Assembly: GCA_965246765.1 (NCBI GenBank)
Contig: CBDFFJ010000007.1
Span: 124,001-188,000 of the forward strand
Direction: 5' to 3'
From: UBA1952 sp965246765
GTDB taxonomy: Bacteria > Bacteroidota > Bacteroidia > Chitinophagales > Chitinophagaceae
DNA length: 64,000 bases
This document shows positions 52,187-61,297 of the stretch, one piece after another; position 1 is the stretch's first letter; the number at the start of each line of letters is the position of its first letter. The notes beneath the pieces are model-generated. The model made no database searches and had not been told where the DNA came from. It saw only the letters and a list, made by a program, of their open reading frames with translations. The translations under genes were made by a program, and so were the position numbers.

Positions 52187-52903
52187 CTACAGGCTGAAGC
52201 GCAGGCCGATGCTGCCTCCGATCACCGGAACGCCGAAATTGTCTTTGGTAAGCGCGCCGTCTGTACTCATATTGCGTGTAAGGCCGGAGGAGACGTTCAG
52301 CCCGACCAGGATGGCGGAGCCGTAATCCATAGGGATGTCCAGGCCGCCCTCGGCGAAAATGCGTACCCAAAACGAATTGTATTCGCCAGGCCTCACAACG
52401 TTCTCACCGGTTGCAGCGTAGTCGTAGGTGCGATAATCGTGACGTGCGTCGTTCAGCAGGCAAAGCCTTAGACCGGCGGCGCCGTAATAGCGCGTGCGGA
52501 AGCTGCGCTTGCCATAGTAGCTTGCCAGCCTTACACCAATGGGGATTTCAAAACAATCCTGGTAAACCGTGCGAATGGTATCGGGGCCGCTAACGATAGC
52601 AGATGCGACCATGCGGTAACGGTAGGCGCAAAAGCCAAAGCCGGTAAAAACGCTCAGGCGCTCATCTATTTTGTAGCCGCCTCGGAGTTCCAGGCGTAGG
52701 GCGCGATTGGGATTGCCGGCATCCAGGCCCAAGCCTTTGTTGTGGTCATATCCGCTTGTGATGCCCAATGCAATTTCCGGGTTCAGGTAGATCCGGCTGA
52801 GCTGCGCCTTTGCGATGCCCATGCTGAACACCAGGATGATGCTCAAGGCCAGTCCGCGCAGCGCCGTATTGCCGGTATCTGCTTGCGGGCAAATTAAATT
52901 CAT
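52187..52903 (-). CDS. Small outer-membrane beta-barrel protein
   Basis: A 238-residue protein from the ATG at 52901-52903; further in-frame ATGs lie 12 and more bp upstream, and the choice is uncertain. A hydrophobic signal segment ends at about MGIAKAQ. The rest is amphipathic strands (RALRLELRGGYKIDERLSVF, VPVIGGSIGLRFSL at the end) typical of porin-like OMP_b-brl domains. No ligand or role can be named. It is convergent with the reductase gene and follows hppA in the same direction, separated by a terminator. Confidence 0.7.
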   Translation of the reverse strand: MNLICPQADTGNTALRGLALSIILVFSMGIAKAQLSRIYLNPEIALGITSGYDHNKGLGLDAGNPNRALRLELRGGYKIDERLSVFTGFGFCAYRYRMVASAIVSGPDTIRTVYQDCFEIPIGVRLASYYGKRSFRTRYYGAAGLRLCLLNDARHDYRTYDYAATGENVVRPGEYNSFWVRIFAEGGLDIPMDYGSAILVGLNVSSGLTRNMSTDGALTKDNFGVPVIGGSIGLRFSL

Positions 52904-52925
52904 GGGCGCGAACATAAACAAATAA

Positions 52926-52953
52926 AAATCCCCGCCTCAAGAGGCGAGGATTT
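52926..52953 (-). terminator. Terminator after hppA
   Basis: On the minus strand AAATCCTCGCCTC, a TT loop and GAGGCGGGGATTT (one G-T pair) followed by TTATT. It lies 19 bp past the hppA stop. Confidence 0.85.
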
Positions 52954-52971
52954 CTCATTATTGAATGTGGA

Positions 52972-55740
52972 TTACTTCTTCGTGACGCGGATATCTATGC
53001 GGCGGTTTTGCGCCTTGCATTCTTTCGTATCGTTTGCTGCGCAAACGGGGTGCTGGCTGCTGTAGCCCTCGGCTTCCAGGCGACGACCGTCAACGCCTTC
53101 TTTCACGATAGCCGCCTTTGCCGTCTCGGCGCGCTCCTGCGACAATTTCATGTTGGCTGCATCGTCACCGGTATTGTCGGTGTAGCCGCCAAATTTCAGG
53201 TGGACGTCAGAATAGTTTTTAAGGATAGCGGCCATATTTTTCAGTTGTGCTTCAGAGCCGGCTTTCAGCTTTGAGCTACCAGTTTCAAAATAAAGGCGAT
53301 CCATCGTAATCCAGCCTTGGGTCTTGTCATCAGAGACCGAGCCGTTGTTAAGAAAATCAACGAGCTTCTTTTCAGAAGACATTGTGCCTACAGACATTTT
53401 CATGCCCTTCACATCCAGCTCACTTGCTTCGCCGGTTTCATAGACGAAGTCGCCAGCTTCATTCACGGTTCCTTTCACGGGGGAAGAGGGAATTGGCGCG
53501 GGACCGGCATTAGTAACTGTGTCCATTGGCATAGCAACAGTTCCTGCGATGCCATTCAGTTCCATCAGCGTCTTTAGCTTATCGCCACGGCGCTGCATGA
53601 TGCTGTCGTGGTGCATGTTGGCAAGTGTCGGTGCAATTACGAGGCTTACGATGCTCATCAGCTTGATGAGGATATTCATAGACGGGCCGGATGTATCCTT
53701 GAACGGGTCGCCAACGGTATCGCCGGTTACGGATGCCTTGTGCGGCTCGCTCTTCTTGTAGTACATCTGGCCTTGTATCAGGACGCCCTTCTCAAAAGAT
53801 TTTTTCGCATTATCCCATGCGCCGCCGGCGTTGTTCTGGAACATGCCCATGAGCACGCCGGTTACTGTTGCGCCTGCCAGGAAACCGCCCAGCACTTCAG
53901 GGCCGAAGATGAAGCCGATGATGAGCGGAGACACAATTGCGATTGCGCCCGGCAGCATCATCTTCTTAAGGGAAGCGGTTGTGGAAATAGCAACGCACTT
54001 ATCATATTCCGGCTTGCCGGTGCCTTCCATAATGCCCGGAATCTCGCGGAACTGGCGGCGCACTTCCTGCACCATCGCCATTGCAGCCTCGCCAACGGCA
54101 CGGATGGCAAGAGAGGAGAAGATGAACGGAATCATGGCGCCTACAAAGAGGCCCGCCAGTACGTCCGCGCGATAAATGTCAATGCCGTCAATTTTGGCGA
54201 TGCCTACGAAGGCTGCGAAAAGGGCGAGGGCAGTGAGCGCCGCGGATGCGATTGCGAAGCCTTTACCGGTGGCGGCAGTTGTGTTACCTACTGCATCAAG
54301 AATGTCTGTTTTTTCACGAACGTCGGCAGGAAGCTCACTCATTTCGGCAATGCCGCCTGCATTATCCGCAATCGGGCCGAAGGCGTCAATCGCCAATTGC
54401 ATACCTGTTGTAGCCATCATGCCTGCGGCGGCAATCGCGACGCCGTAAAGGCCTGCAAAGTAGAAGGAGCCATAGATGCCGCCAGCCAGCACGAGAATTG
54501 GCAGGAAGGTAGATTCCATACCGACCGCAAGACCGCCAATGACGTTTGTAGCGTGGCCGGTAGAAGATTGATTAATGATGGACATCACCGGGCGCTTGCC
54601 CATGGCAGTGTAGTATTCTGTGATGACGCTCATCAGCGTGCCTACCACGAGGCCGACCATGATAGCGCCGAATACCCCGCCTTTCGTGAACTCATGACCA
54701 CGCAGTACCATCGTATCTGGCATCAGGAATTGCACGAGACCGAAGGAGACAATCGCGGTCAGCACCATGGAACCGTAGTTGCCCATGTTCAGCGCCTTTT
54801 GTACAGCGGAAGTTGAGATGCCGGCCTTATCAGAAATGCGCACGAAGAAGGTGCCGATGATGGAAAGAATAACGCCTATGCCTGCAATGAGCATCGGCAG
54901 AAGAATCGGAGAAATACCGGAGAATGCGTCGTGCGCCATCGTCTCGGAGCCGAGCACCATGGTAGCCAGAACCGTTGCTACATAAGAGCCGAAAAGGTCA
55001 GCGCCCATGCCGGCTACGTCGCCTACATTATCGCCTACGTTGTCGGCGATCGTCGCCGGATTACGCGGGTCATCTTCGGGGATGCCGGCTTCTACTTTAC
55101 CTACAAGGTCAGCGCCTACGTCAGCAGCCTTTGTATAAATGCCGCCGCCTACGCGGGCGAAAAGGGCGATACTTTCTGCGCCAAGTGAGAAGCCAGTAAG
55201 AACTTCAATAGCCTTCTTCATTTCCATCGCGTCAAAGCCATTGCCAAGACCGAGGGAAGGCACGAACACTTTCAGAAGAATAATAAAGATGGAACCCAGG
55301 CCCAGCACCGCCAGACCGGCAACGCCGAGGCCCATCACCGAGCCGCCCGTGAAGGATACTTTCAGCGCTTTGCTGAGTGAAGTACGTGCCGCCTGCGCCG
55401 TGCGCACATTCGCCTTGGTGGCGATGTTCATACCGATATAACCGGCGGTGGCGGAGAACACAGCGCCCACAAGAAATGCAACCGCGATGCTCCAGTGGCT
55501 TTCATTATTAGTGTAGCCCATCACGCCGAGCAACAGGGCCGCGATGATGGCGAAGTAGGTCAGGATTTTCCATTCCGCCTTCAGAAAGGCCATCGCGCCT
55601 TCGGCAATGTAGCGAGCGATTTCTTTCATCCGGTCGTTGCCGGCGTCTTGCCTGCCCACCCAGGAGCCGCGGGCGGCTGTAAACAGCAAACCAATTACGC
55701 CGCAAAGGGGCACGAGGTACAGAAGTACTTCTTTATTCAT
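52972..55740 (-). CDS. hppA: Membrane-bound pyrophosphatase fused to a C-terminal OmpA domain
   Basis: A 922-residue protein. The first ~735 residues are a 16-span ion-translocating pyrophosphatase with the substrate motifs DVGADLVGKVE and DNVGDNVGDVAGMGADLFGS and the C-terminal acidic/Lys cluster. GNTTAATGKG has Ala where K+-independent enzymes have Lys, so it should be K+-dependent; H+ versus Na+ pumping cannot be decided here. It hydrolyses PPi to energise the inner membrane. Residues about 795-922 form an OmpA-like peptidoglycan-binding domain (FGGYTDNTG, NMKLSQERAETAKAAI, NRRIDIRV). The pyrophosphatase C-terminus is known to be extracytoplasmic, so the OmpA domain would face murein. Single gene with a good -7 box upstream. 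Confidence 0.95.
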   Translation of the reverse strand: MNKEVLLYLVPLCGVIGLLFTAARGSWVGRQDAGNDRMKEIARYIAEGAMAFLKAEWKILTYFAIIAALLLGVMGYTNNESHWSIAVAFLVGAVFSATAGYIGMNIATKANVRTAQAARTSLSKALKVSFTGGSVMGLGVAGLAVLGLGSIFIILLKVFVPSLGLGNGFDAMEMKKAIEVLTGFSLGAESIALFARVGGGIYTKAADVGADLVGKVEAGIPEDDPRNPATIADNVGDNVGDVAGMGADLFGSYVATVLATMVLGSETMAHDAFSGISPILLPMLIAGIGVILSIIGTFFVRISDKAGISTSAVQKALNMGNYGSMVLTAIVSFGLVQFLMPDTMVLRGHEFTKGGVFGAIMVGLVVGTLMSVITEYYTAMGKRPVMSIINQSSTGHATNVIGGLAVGMESTFLPILVLAGGIYGSFYFAGLYGVAIAAAGMMATTGMQLAIDAFGPIADNAGGIAEMSELPADVREKTDILDAVGNTTAATGKGFAIASAALTALALFAAFVGIAKIDGIDIYRADVLAGLFVGAMIPFIFSSLAIRAVGEAAMAMVQEVRRQFREIPGIMEGTGKPEYDKCVAISTTASLKKMMLPGAIAIVSPLIIGFIFGPEVLGGFLAGATVTGVLMGMFQNNAGGAWDNAKKSFEKGVLIQGQMYYKKSEPHKASVTGDTVGDPFKDTSGPSMNILIKLMSIVSLVIAPTLANMHHDSIMQRRGDKLKTLMELNGIAGTVAMPMDTVTNAGPAPIPSSPVKGTVNEAGDFVYETGEASELDVKGMKMSVGTMSSEKKLVDFLNNGSVSDDKTQGWITMDRLYFETGSSKLKAGSEAQLKNMAAILKNYSDVHLKFGGYTDNTGDDAANMKLSQERAETAKAAIVKEGVDGRRLEAEGYSSQHPVCAANDTKECKAQNRRIDIRVTKK

Positions 55741-55764
55741 CTAATCTTGATTTTTAAAAGTCGG

Positions 55765-55772
55765 CAAAGATA
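55765..55772 (-). promoter_or_regulatory. -7 promoter box TATCTTTG for hppA
   Basis: On the minus strand TATCTTTG matches TAnnTTTG exactly, 25 bp upstream of the start. A TTTC 18 bp further upstream is a weak -33 candidate. Confidence 0.55.
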
Positions 55773-55953
55773 ATGGCTGACGGTTAGGAAGAAAGGAGAA
55801 TGGCGCACAGCGGCGGGCGCGGGCGGCATATTCTGGCAGCATATCCGCACGCGAAGAAAGCCTAAAGGACGATAAAAGGATCGTTGAGCAGCCATCAATG
55901 TATTCGCGGTATTTTCGCGCTTTAAGCGCATCTACCCATTCAGACACAAGCTC

Positions 55954-57315
55954 ATGCATAAAGTTTTTGACAACATCCTTCAGACGATTGGCGACACGCC
56001 TCTGGTACGCCTCAACAAAGTAGTGGCCGGGCTACCCTGCCCCGTTTATGCAAAGCTGGAATATGGCAATCCCGGCAATTCCATCAAAGACCGTATGGCG
56101 CTTAAAATGCTGGAAGTGGCGGAGCAGGAAGGGAAGATTAAGCCCGGCGGTACTATTATAGAAGGCACCAGCGGCAACACCGGAATGGGCCTGGCGATTG
56201 CAGCCATTATCAAGGGCTACAAATGCATTTTCACAACTACCGACAAGCAGAGCAAGGAAAAAGCTGATATTCTGAAGGCGATGGGCGCTGAGGTGATCGT
56301 GTGCCCGACTAATGTAGAGCCGGACGACCCGCGCAGCTACTACAGCGTCAGCAAGCGCCTGGCAACCGAAATACCTAATTCCTGGTATGTCAATCAGTAT
56401 GATAACCTCGCCAACCGGCTTGCGCACTACGAGCAAACCGGTCCGGAAATCTGGAAGCAGACGGATGGCAAAGTGACGCATCTGGTGGTGGCGGCCGGTA
56501 CTGGCGGTACCATCGTTGGCACCTCGCAATATCTGAAGGAGCAAAATCCTGCCGTTCAGGCCTGGGCAATTGACACTTACGGCTCCCTGCTGAAAAAATG
56601 GTTTGATACAGGCGACCTGGACATGGGCGAGGTGCATCCTTATATCAGCGAAGGCTTTGGGGAAGATTTTCTGCCGCAGAACTACATCCGTGAGACGATT
56701 GATCTGTTTGAGAAAGTGACGGACAAGGATGGCGCAGTAATGGCGCGGCGCATTGCCAAAGAAGAAGGAATCTTCGTTGGCTACAGTGCCGGCAGCGTGG
56801 TGGCAGGCCTGCGCCAGTTGAAGGACAAGCTTACGAAGGATGATTTTGTAGTGGTGATATTCCACGATCACGGTAGCCGCTATGTCGGCAAAATTTACAA
56901 TGACGAATGGATGCTTGACCGCGGTTTTCTGGATGTAAACACCGTGAAGGATCTGATCGGCGGCCTCGGTCGCCGGCGCTTAGTGACGCTTCGCAAATCG
57001 CAGAAAGTGAGCGAGGCGCTGGAGCTGATGAAGAAGTACGACATAGAGCAGATACCGGTTGAGGAAAGCCGTGAGATGCTCGGCGTCATCACGCAGCAAG
57101 GCCTGTTCAAAAAGATGCTTGAGGAAGACGGCATTCGCGAAAAGACAGTTGCAGATGTCATGGAAAAGCCTTTGCCGGTGGTGGAGATGGATACTCAGAT
57201 TGATCGCCTCACGAAGTACATCAACAAAGACAATGGCGCCGTCCTGGCAAAAGATGAAAGCGGTGATTTTCATATCCTGACGAAGTATGATGTCCTGAAC
57301 GCCCTGGGGAAGTAA
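55954..57315 (+). CDS. cbs: Cystathionine beta-synthase (PLP domain plus CBS pair)
   Basis: A 453-residue protein. The fold-type II PLP domain covers about residues 1-315, with Schiff-base Lys45 (GNSIKDRMA), the substrate loop GTSGNTGMG and the phosphate-binding GTGGT. A pair of CBS domains follows (about 335-453; RRLVTLRKSQKVSEALELMK and VADVMEKPLPVVEMDTQIDR). Length and architecture match eukaryote-like cystathionine beta-synthase: serine + homocysteine to cystathionine, and H2S production. A cysteine synthase role is possible. CBS domains may bind an adenosyl ligand, but specificity is unknown. The next gene begins at its stop (taATG). Confidence 0.92.
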   Translation: MHKVFDNILQTIGDTPLVRLNKVVAGLPCPVYAKLEYGNPGNSIKDRMALKMLEVAEQEGKIKPGGTIIEGTSGNTGMGLAIAAIIKGYKCIFTTTDKQSKEKADILKAMGAEVIVCPTNVEPDDPRSYYSVSKRLATEIPNSWYVNQYDNLANRLAHYEQTGPEIWKQTDGKVTHLVVAAGTGGTIVGTSQYLKEQNPAVQAWAIDTYGSLLKKWFDTGDLDMGEVHPYISEGFGEDFLPQNYIRETIDLFEKVTDKDGAVMARRIAKEEGIFVGYSAGSVVAGLRQLKDKLTKDDFVVVIFHDHGSRYVGKIYNDEWMLDRGFLDVNTVKDLIGGLGRRRLVTLRKSQKVSEALELMKKYDIEQIPVEESREMLGVITQQGLFKKMLEEDGIREKTVADVMEKPLPVVEMDTQIDRLTKYINKDNGAVLAKDESGDFHILTKYDVLNALGK

Positions 57316-57674
57316 TGCAGACATTCTACGATCGTTTTTTCCGGCAGCTGCCCATCGTCTTTCCGCTGGTGGCGCTGTTTCACTTTGTGCGGATAGTAAC
57401 AGCTCTGCTTACCTCTGCTGAAGTAGGTGTACTTGACTCGCCCATCTGCTATGGCTCCTGCGCCGAACTGATGCTCTACGCAGGCTTGTGGGTTGCGGTC
57501 TGTGACCGGCGGCGCTGGGCGGCAGTCGGATACATCACGCTCACCGCCGCCAATCTGCTCCTCTATTTTTTCAGCGCGAAAGACACACTCTGGCACCAGA
57601 TAAGCGATGCGCTCCTGCCTTTTGACGTGCTGATGTGCGTATTCCTGTTGTTTTACTACAAACGCTTTCGCTGA
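57315..57674 (+). CDS. Small integral membrane protein of unknown function
   Basis: A 119-residue protein with about four hydrophobic segments (PIVFPLVALFHFVRIVTALL, YAGLWVAVC, AAVGYITLTAANLLLYFF, LLPFDVLMCVFLLFYY) and a basic C-terminus (YKRFR). No family recognised. It overlaps the cbs stop by one base and ends 2 bp before the next gene, so it is firmly in the operon. Its topology suggests a minor membrane component. Confidence 0.75.
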   Translation: MQTFYDRFFRQLPIVFPLVALFHFVRIVTALLTSAEVGVLDSPICYGSCAELMLYAGLWVAVCDRRRWAAVGYITLTAANLLLYFFSAKDTLWHQISDALLPFDVLMCVFLLFYYKRFR

Positions 57675-57676
57675 GT

Positions 57677-58459
57677 ATGCCGCCGCTCGTTACGGACATG
57701 ATAGGCAGGGTTGTAGAAGTACCGGAACGCCCGGGGCGCATTGTCTCGCTGGTACCTTCTCAAACGGAACTGCTTGCAGATTTAGGACTGGAAGTGGAAG
57801 TGGTAGGCATCACCAAATTCTGCGTGCATCCGGAGCGCTGGTTTCGGACAAAGACGCGTGTGGGCGGCACGAAGTCAGTGCATATGGAGCGCGTTGCCGC
57901 CTTAAAGCCCGACCTTATTATTGCCAACAAGGAAGAGAATGTCCGCGAGCAGATTGAGGAATTGGAAGCCATTGCGCCGGTTTGGGTCAGCGATGTAAAA
58001 ACCTTGGCCGATGCTCTGGAAATGATAGCGCAGCTAAGCGTTGTTTGCGGCAAAGGGATTGAAGGCGAAGAAATAGCACAGCAAATTGCCAGTGCTTTCA
58101 ATTTGCTGCCAATCCACGGCCGGATGCGGGTCATATATGGCATCTGGCGCAAACCCTGGATGTGGGCAGGCGACGATACGTTCATCCATGACTTGCTGGA
58201 GCGCTGCGGCTGGCAAAATGCCTTACATGGGTCACCACGATATCCTGACGTGTCGCTGGAAGCTTTGGCAGCTTTGCAGCCGGATCTGGTGCTGCTGTCC
58301 TCAGAGCCATATCCTTTCAAAGAAGCGCACATTGCCGAAGTGCAGGCGGCGCTGCCCGAAGCCGAGATTCGCCTCGTTGACGGCGAAATGTTTTCCTGGT
58401 ATGGAAGCCGCCTCTTGCAGACGCCGGACTATCTTGCCGGCTTACTGCAATCCTTGTGA
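57677..58459 (+). CDS. Cobalamin/metal-chelate-binding TroA-like protein
   Basis: A 260-residue protein from the ATG at 57677; an earlier in-frame GTG inside the preceding gene is unlikely. It has the periplasmic-binding fold of BtuF-like proteins: PGRIVSLVPSQTELLADLGL, VGGTKSVHMERVAALKPDLI, IIANKEENV, RPRYPDV-like region SPRYPDVSLEALAALQPDLV and a C-terminal FSWYGSRLL. No signal peptide is visible, as in several Bacteroidota homologues, so it may be cytosolic or exported another way. Ligand (cobalamin, haem or siderophore) not determined. No ABC permease is adjacent. Confidence 0.78.
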   Translation: MPPLVTDMIGRVVEVPERPGRIVSLVPSQTELLADLGLEVEVVGITKFCVHPERWFRTKTRVGGTKSVHMERVAALKPDLIIANKEENVREQIEELEAIAPVWVSDVKTLADALEMIAQLSVVCGKGIEGEEIAQQIASAFNLLPIHGRMRVIYGIWRKPWMWAGDDTFIHDLLERCGWQNALHGSPRYPDVSLEALAALQPDLVLLSSEPYPFKEAHIAEVQAALPEAEIRLVDGEMFSWYGSRLLQTPDYLAGLLQSL

Positions 58460-60027
58460 CTACCGAAGTAAGCATTAAGCCGCTACAGCCTGTTCATTTG
58501 CTGATAAGCGTAGTTCTGTTCTGCGTCCTGTTTGCGATCAGCTATCCATATTATCGCTACTTCGTTGATCCGGACGCGGTTGCCTACCTCACCATGGCGG
58601 AGCGTGCCGCTGCCGGTGAGCCAATGCGGCTGGTAAACGCACTCTGGAGCCCGCTGCACCCGGCCTTTGTTGCGCTTTGCATGAAGGCCGGAGTACCGTC
58701 TCTACTGGCAGCACAGCTCACGAACGGGCTGGCTTGCCTGCTGATTATCGTAGTCACTTACAGCCTGTTCCGCCGTTTCCGGGTTGAGCGTTTCCTGGGT
58801 ATCTGCGCTTTAAGCGCAGTTTCTGCCTTCCTGACTTATGCGCTTTACAAGCAACTGTTTTGCGATCTCTGGCAAGTGGGTCTTCTGCTCGTATATCTAC
58901 TGCTTGCAACAAGCGGAAATTTTCTGACGAGACCTGTGCTTTGGTTTCTGTGCGCAGTTGTGATGGCGCTTGCTGCTTATGCCAAAGTATATTCATTCTA
59001 CTTCCTGCTGCTGCACTTTCCGGCGATGCTGTGGTTGTGGCGGCGCAAGTCCGGCGGCACTTTCCCGTGGAAGCCATACCTGCTGGTTATGACATTCCAG
59101 CTCCTCCTTTTGGCGCCCTGGACCTTCCTGATGCACAAAAAATATGGCGTCTGGGCATTCTCTAAAAGCGGGGCGCTGAATACAAGCTGGACGCTTGTCG
59201 GACACAAGTCGCTTCGCCCGGACATTGCGGCGCTTATCCCGCCCCCTTATCCCAATTCGCCTTATACCTGGGAAGACCCTTATTTGTCAGAGGGGGCTTT
59301 GCACGCGCGTTTTGAAAGCCTGGCATTGATGAAGAGCCAGGCAGGCCATGCCGGGCAGGCCGCTTTACAGGGTGTAGCGGCTGGCAATCAGATTTCTTCG
59401 TTGCTGCTGCCGATAATCGCAGCCAGCCTTTTGCTGGTATTTTTTAAGCGGCGCAGCACCATTTTTACCGTAGCGGACAAGATATTGCTGGCAGCGGCCT
59501 CTATTTTGCCGCTCGGATACCTGCTGCTGCATTTTGAAGCGCGCTATATCTGGCTTTTAGTGCCGCTTGGGATGTTGCTGGGCGCAGCTTGGCTGCAAAT
59601 GTTCCGGCAGAAGCTTTCCAATGAGCGCGGCTACAGGATCGCCTGTGTGCTATTTGCCCTCTCGTTTATAGCTTATCCCGCATACGACATGAAAACGCTC
59701 TATCGCAAAGGCGAAAGCGTCTATAATCTGGCGGGCAGCCTGGCGAAGATGGGCATTCGCGGATCCTTTGCGTCTAACGATAACCCGGGCCGTGCGGGCT
59801 GCCTTGCCTACTGGCTTGCGTGCAACTATTATGCTCCTGCGGGTGAAGTGATTAATCCCGAAGCACTCCTCGCAGACATGCGCCGTTACAAGGTCGCCTT
59901 TTACTTTCATCACCAAAACGGAATTGACGGCGCCGGCGCATTTATGCTGGACGAACAGGGACAGCCGTTTAAACGCGTGGACGGCGGAAAGATCAATGGC
60001 ATGCAGGTGTTTTTGATAACTCCTTAA
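58456..60027 (+). CDS. GT-C family integral membrane glycosyltransferase
   Basis: A 523-residue polytopic protein starting at GTG (58456), overlapping the preceding stop by 4 bases (GTGA). After the first span comes FVDPDAVAYLTMAERAAAGE, then ALWSPLHPAF, the acidic first-loop layout of GT-C polyprenyl-phosphate-sugar transferases. About 9-10 spans follow; the last ~100 residues form a soluble domain. Acceptor and donor are unknown. It closes the cbs operon, with which it has no obvious metabolic link. It is not closely similar to the partial GT-C enzyme at the left end of the window. Confidence 0.8.
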   Translation: MTTEVSIKPLQPVHLLISVVLFCVLFAISYPYYRYFVDPDAVAYLTMAERAAAGEPMRLVNALWSPLHPAFVALCMKAGVPSLLAAQLTNGLACLLIIVVTYSLFRRFRVERFLGICALSAVSAFLTYALYKQLFCDLWQVGLLLVYLLLATSGNFLTRPVLWFLCAVVMALAAYAKVYSFYFLLLHFPAMLWLWRRKSGGTFPWKPYLLVMTFQLLLLAPWTFLMHKKYGVWAFSKSGALNTSWTLVGHKSLRPDIAALIPPPYPNSPYTWEDPYLSEGALHARFESLALMKSQAGHAGQAALQGVAAGNQISSLLLPIIAASLLLVFFKRRSTIFTVADKILLAAASILPLGYLLLHFEARYIWLLVPLGMLLGAAWLQMFRQKLSNERGYRIACVLFALSFIAYPAYDMKTLYRKGESVYNLAGSLAKMGIRGSFASNDNPGRAGCLAYWLACNYYAPAGEVINPEALLADMRRYKVAFYFHHQNGIDGAGAFMLDEQGQPFKRVDGGKINGMQVFLITP

Positions 60028-60070
60028 CGGATTAACTACAGAACGAATCAGGCGTTTAGCGGCAGGCCCT

Positions 60071-60078
60071 TACCTTTG
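60071..60078 (+). promoter_or_regulatory. -7 promoter box TACCTTTG for fructose-bisphosphate aldolase
   Basis: Exact TAnnTTTG match 26 bp before the ATG. A GTTTAG ending about 15 bp upstream could be a weak -33 element. Confidence 0.5.
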
Positions 60079-60104
60079 CCGCCGCTAAAAAAGCTATATT
60101 TTAT

Positions 60105-61178
60105 ATGTCTGCAACCGCTACTTCTGCCTCGCGTATTGAGGAGCTTCTGGCCGATAAAGCCGAGTATTATCTTGACCATCAATGCACAACGATTGACAAG
60201 AGCCAGATTCACCTTCCGTCCGCCGACAATGTAAGCGAAGTATGGAGCCATTCTAACCGCAACATTCAGACCCTGAGCTCTATCCAGGCATTGCAGAATA
60301 ATGGCCGCCTCGCGGGAACCGGTTATGTAAGCATTCTGCCTGTGGATCAGGGTATTGAGCACAGCGCAGGTGCTTCTTTTGCGCCAAATCCAATCTATTT
60401 TGATCCGGAGAACATTGTGAAGCTGGCAATGGAAGGCGGATGTAATGCCGTGGCTTCTACCTATGGCGTGCTGGGCTCCGTCGCCCGCAAGTATGCGCAC
60501 AAAATTCCATTTATTGTAAAAGTGAACCACAACGAGTTCATTTCTTACCCGAATAAGTTTGACCAGATCATGTTCGGCACTATTAAGGATGCCTGGAACA
60601 TGGGTGCTACAGCAATCGGTGCCACTATTTATTTTGGCTCGGATGAAAGCGCGCGCCAGATTGTTGAGATCGCTAAGGCTTTTGAATATGCGCACGAGCT
60701 GGGCATGGCCACAGTGCTTTGGTGCTACTTGCGCAACAGTGCTTTCAAGAAGGATGGCGTAGATTATCATACCGCCGCCGACCTTACGGCACAGGCAAAT
60801 CACCTTGGCGTAACGCTTCAGGCCGATATCATCAAGCAGAAGCTTCCTGCCGGCAATGGCGGCTACAATGCCATCAACTTTGGCAAAACGCACAAGAATG
60901 TATATGAGAAGCTGACTACGGATCACCCGATTGATCTTTGCCGTTATCAGGTGGCCAACTGCTACATGGGTCGTGTTGGTCTTATTAACTCAGGCGGTGA
61001 GAGCAAGGGCGCTACCGATCTGCAGGAAGCCGTAATGACTGCCGTAGTGAACAAGCGCGCGGGTGGCATGGGTCTGATCTCAGGTCGTAAAGCGTTCCAG
61101 AAGGATATGAAGGTGGGCATTGAATTGCTCAATACCATTCAGGACGTTTATCTGGATGAGAGTATTACGATTGCATAA
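60105..61178 (+). CDS. fbaB: Class I fructose-bisphosphate aldolase (DhnA/FbaB type)
   Basis: A 357-residue protein of the DhnA-type class I family. Motifs: GYVSILPVDQGIEHSAGASF, FDPENIVKLAMEGGCNAVAS, IPFIVKVNHNEFISYPN with the Lys region expected for the Schiff base, MGATAIGATIYFGSDES and GLINSGGESKG (phosphate-binding). It cleaves fructose-1,6-bisphosphate to dihydroxyacetone phosphate and glyceraldehyde-3-phosphate. A monocistronic gene with its own -7 box and a strong terminator. Confidence 0.93.
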   Translation: MSATATSASRIEELLADKAEYYLDHQCTTIDKSQIHLPSADNVSEVWSHSNRNIQTLSSIQALQNNGRLAGTGYVSILPVDQGIEHSAGASFAPNPIYFDPENIVKLAMEGGCNAVASTYGVLGSVARKYAHKIPFIVKVNHNEFISYPNKFDQIMFGTIKDAWNMGATAIGATIYFGSDESARQIVEIAKAFEYAHELGMATVLWCYLRNSAFKKDGVDYHTAADLTAQANHLGVTLQADIIKQKLPAGNGGYNAINFGKTHKNVYEKLTTDHPIDLCRYQVANCYMGRVGLINSGGESKGATDLQEAVMTAVVNKRAGGMGLISGRKAFQKDMKVGIELLNTIQDVYLDESITIA

Positions 61179-61190
61179 GAAAGGTCTTAG

Positions 61191-61224
61191 AAAAAAGCCG
61201 CTTCAATTCTGAAGCGGCTTTTTT
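61191..61224 (+). terminator. Terminator after fbaB
   Basis: AAAAAAGCCGCTTC paired with GAAGCGGCTTTTTT around AATTCT, 12 bp past the stop. Confidence 0.92.
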
Positions 61225-61244
61225 GTGCCGCCATGTGGCGAATA

Positions 61245-61275
61245 AGAAAAGCCTGCGACTGGCGCAGGCTTTTCT
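61245..61275 (-). terminator. Terminator of the beta-propeller lipoprotein gene
   Basis: AGAAAAGCCTGCG / CGCAGGCTTTTCT, a 13-bp stem with a 5-nt loop, followed on minus by TTATT. It lies 22 bp past the minus-strand gene. Confidence 0.85.
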
Positions 61276-61297
61276 CTTTAGAAAGAAGGAAAGTTAT

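Noticed and set aside
53608..54816. 402-residue plus-strand ORF
   Set aside because: Antisense to the hppA coding sequence; composition rich in His, Cys and Arg typical of a shadow frame.
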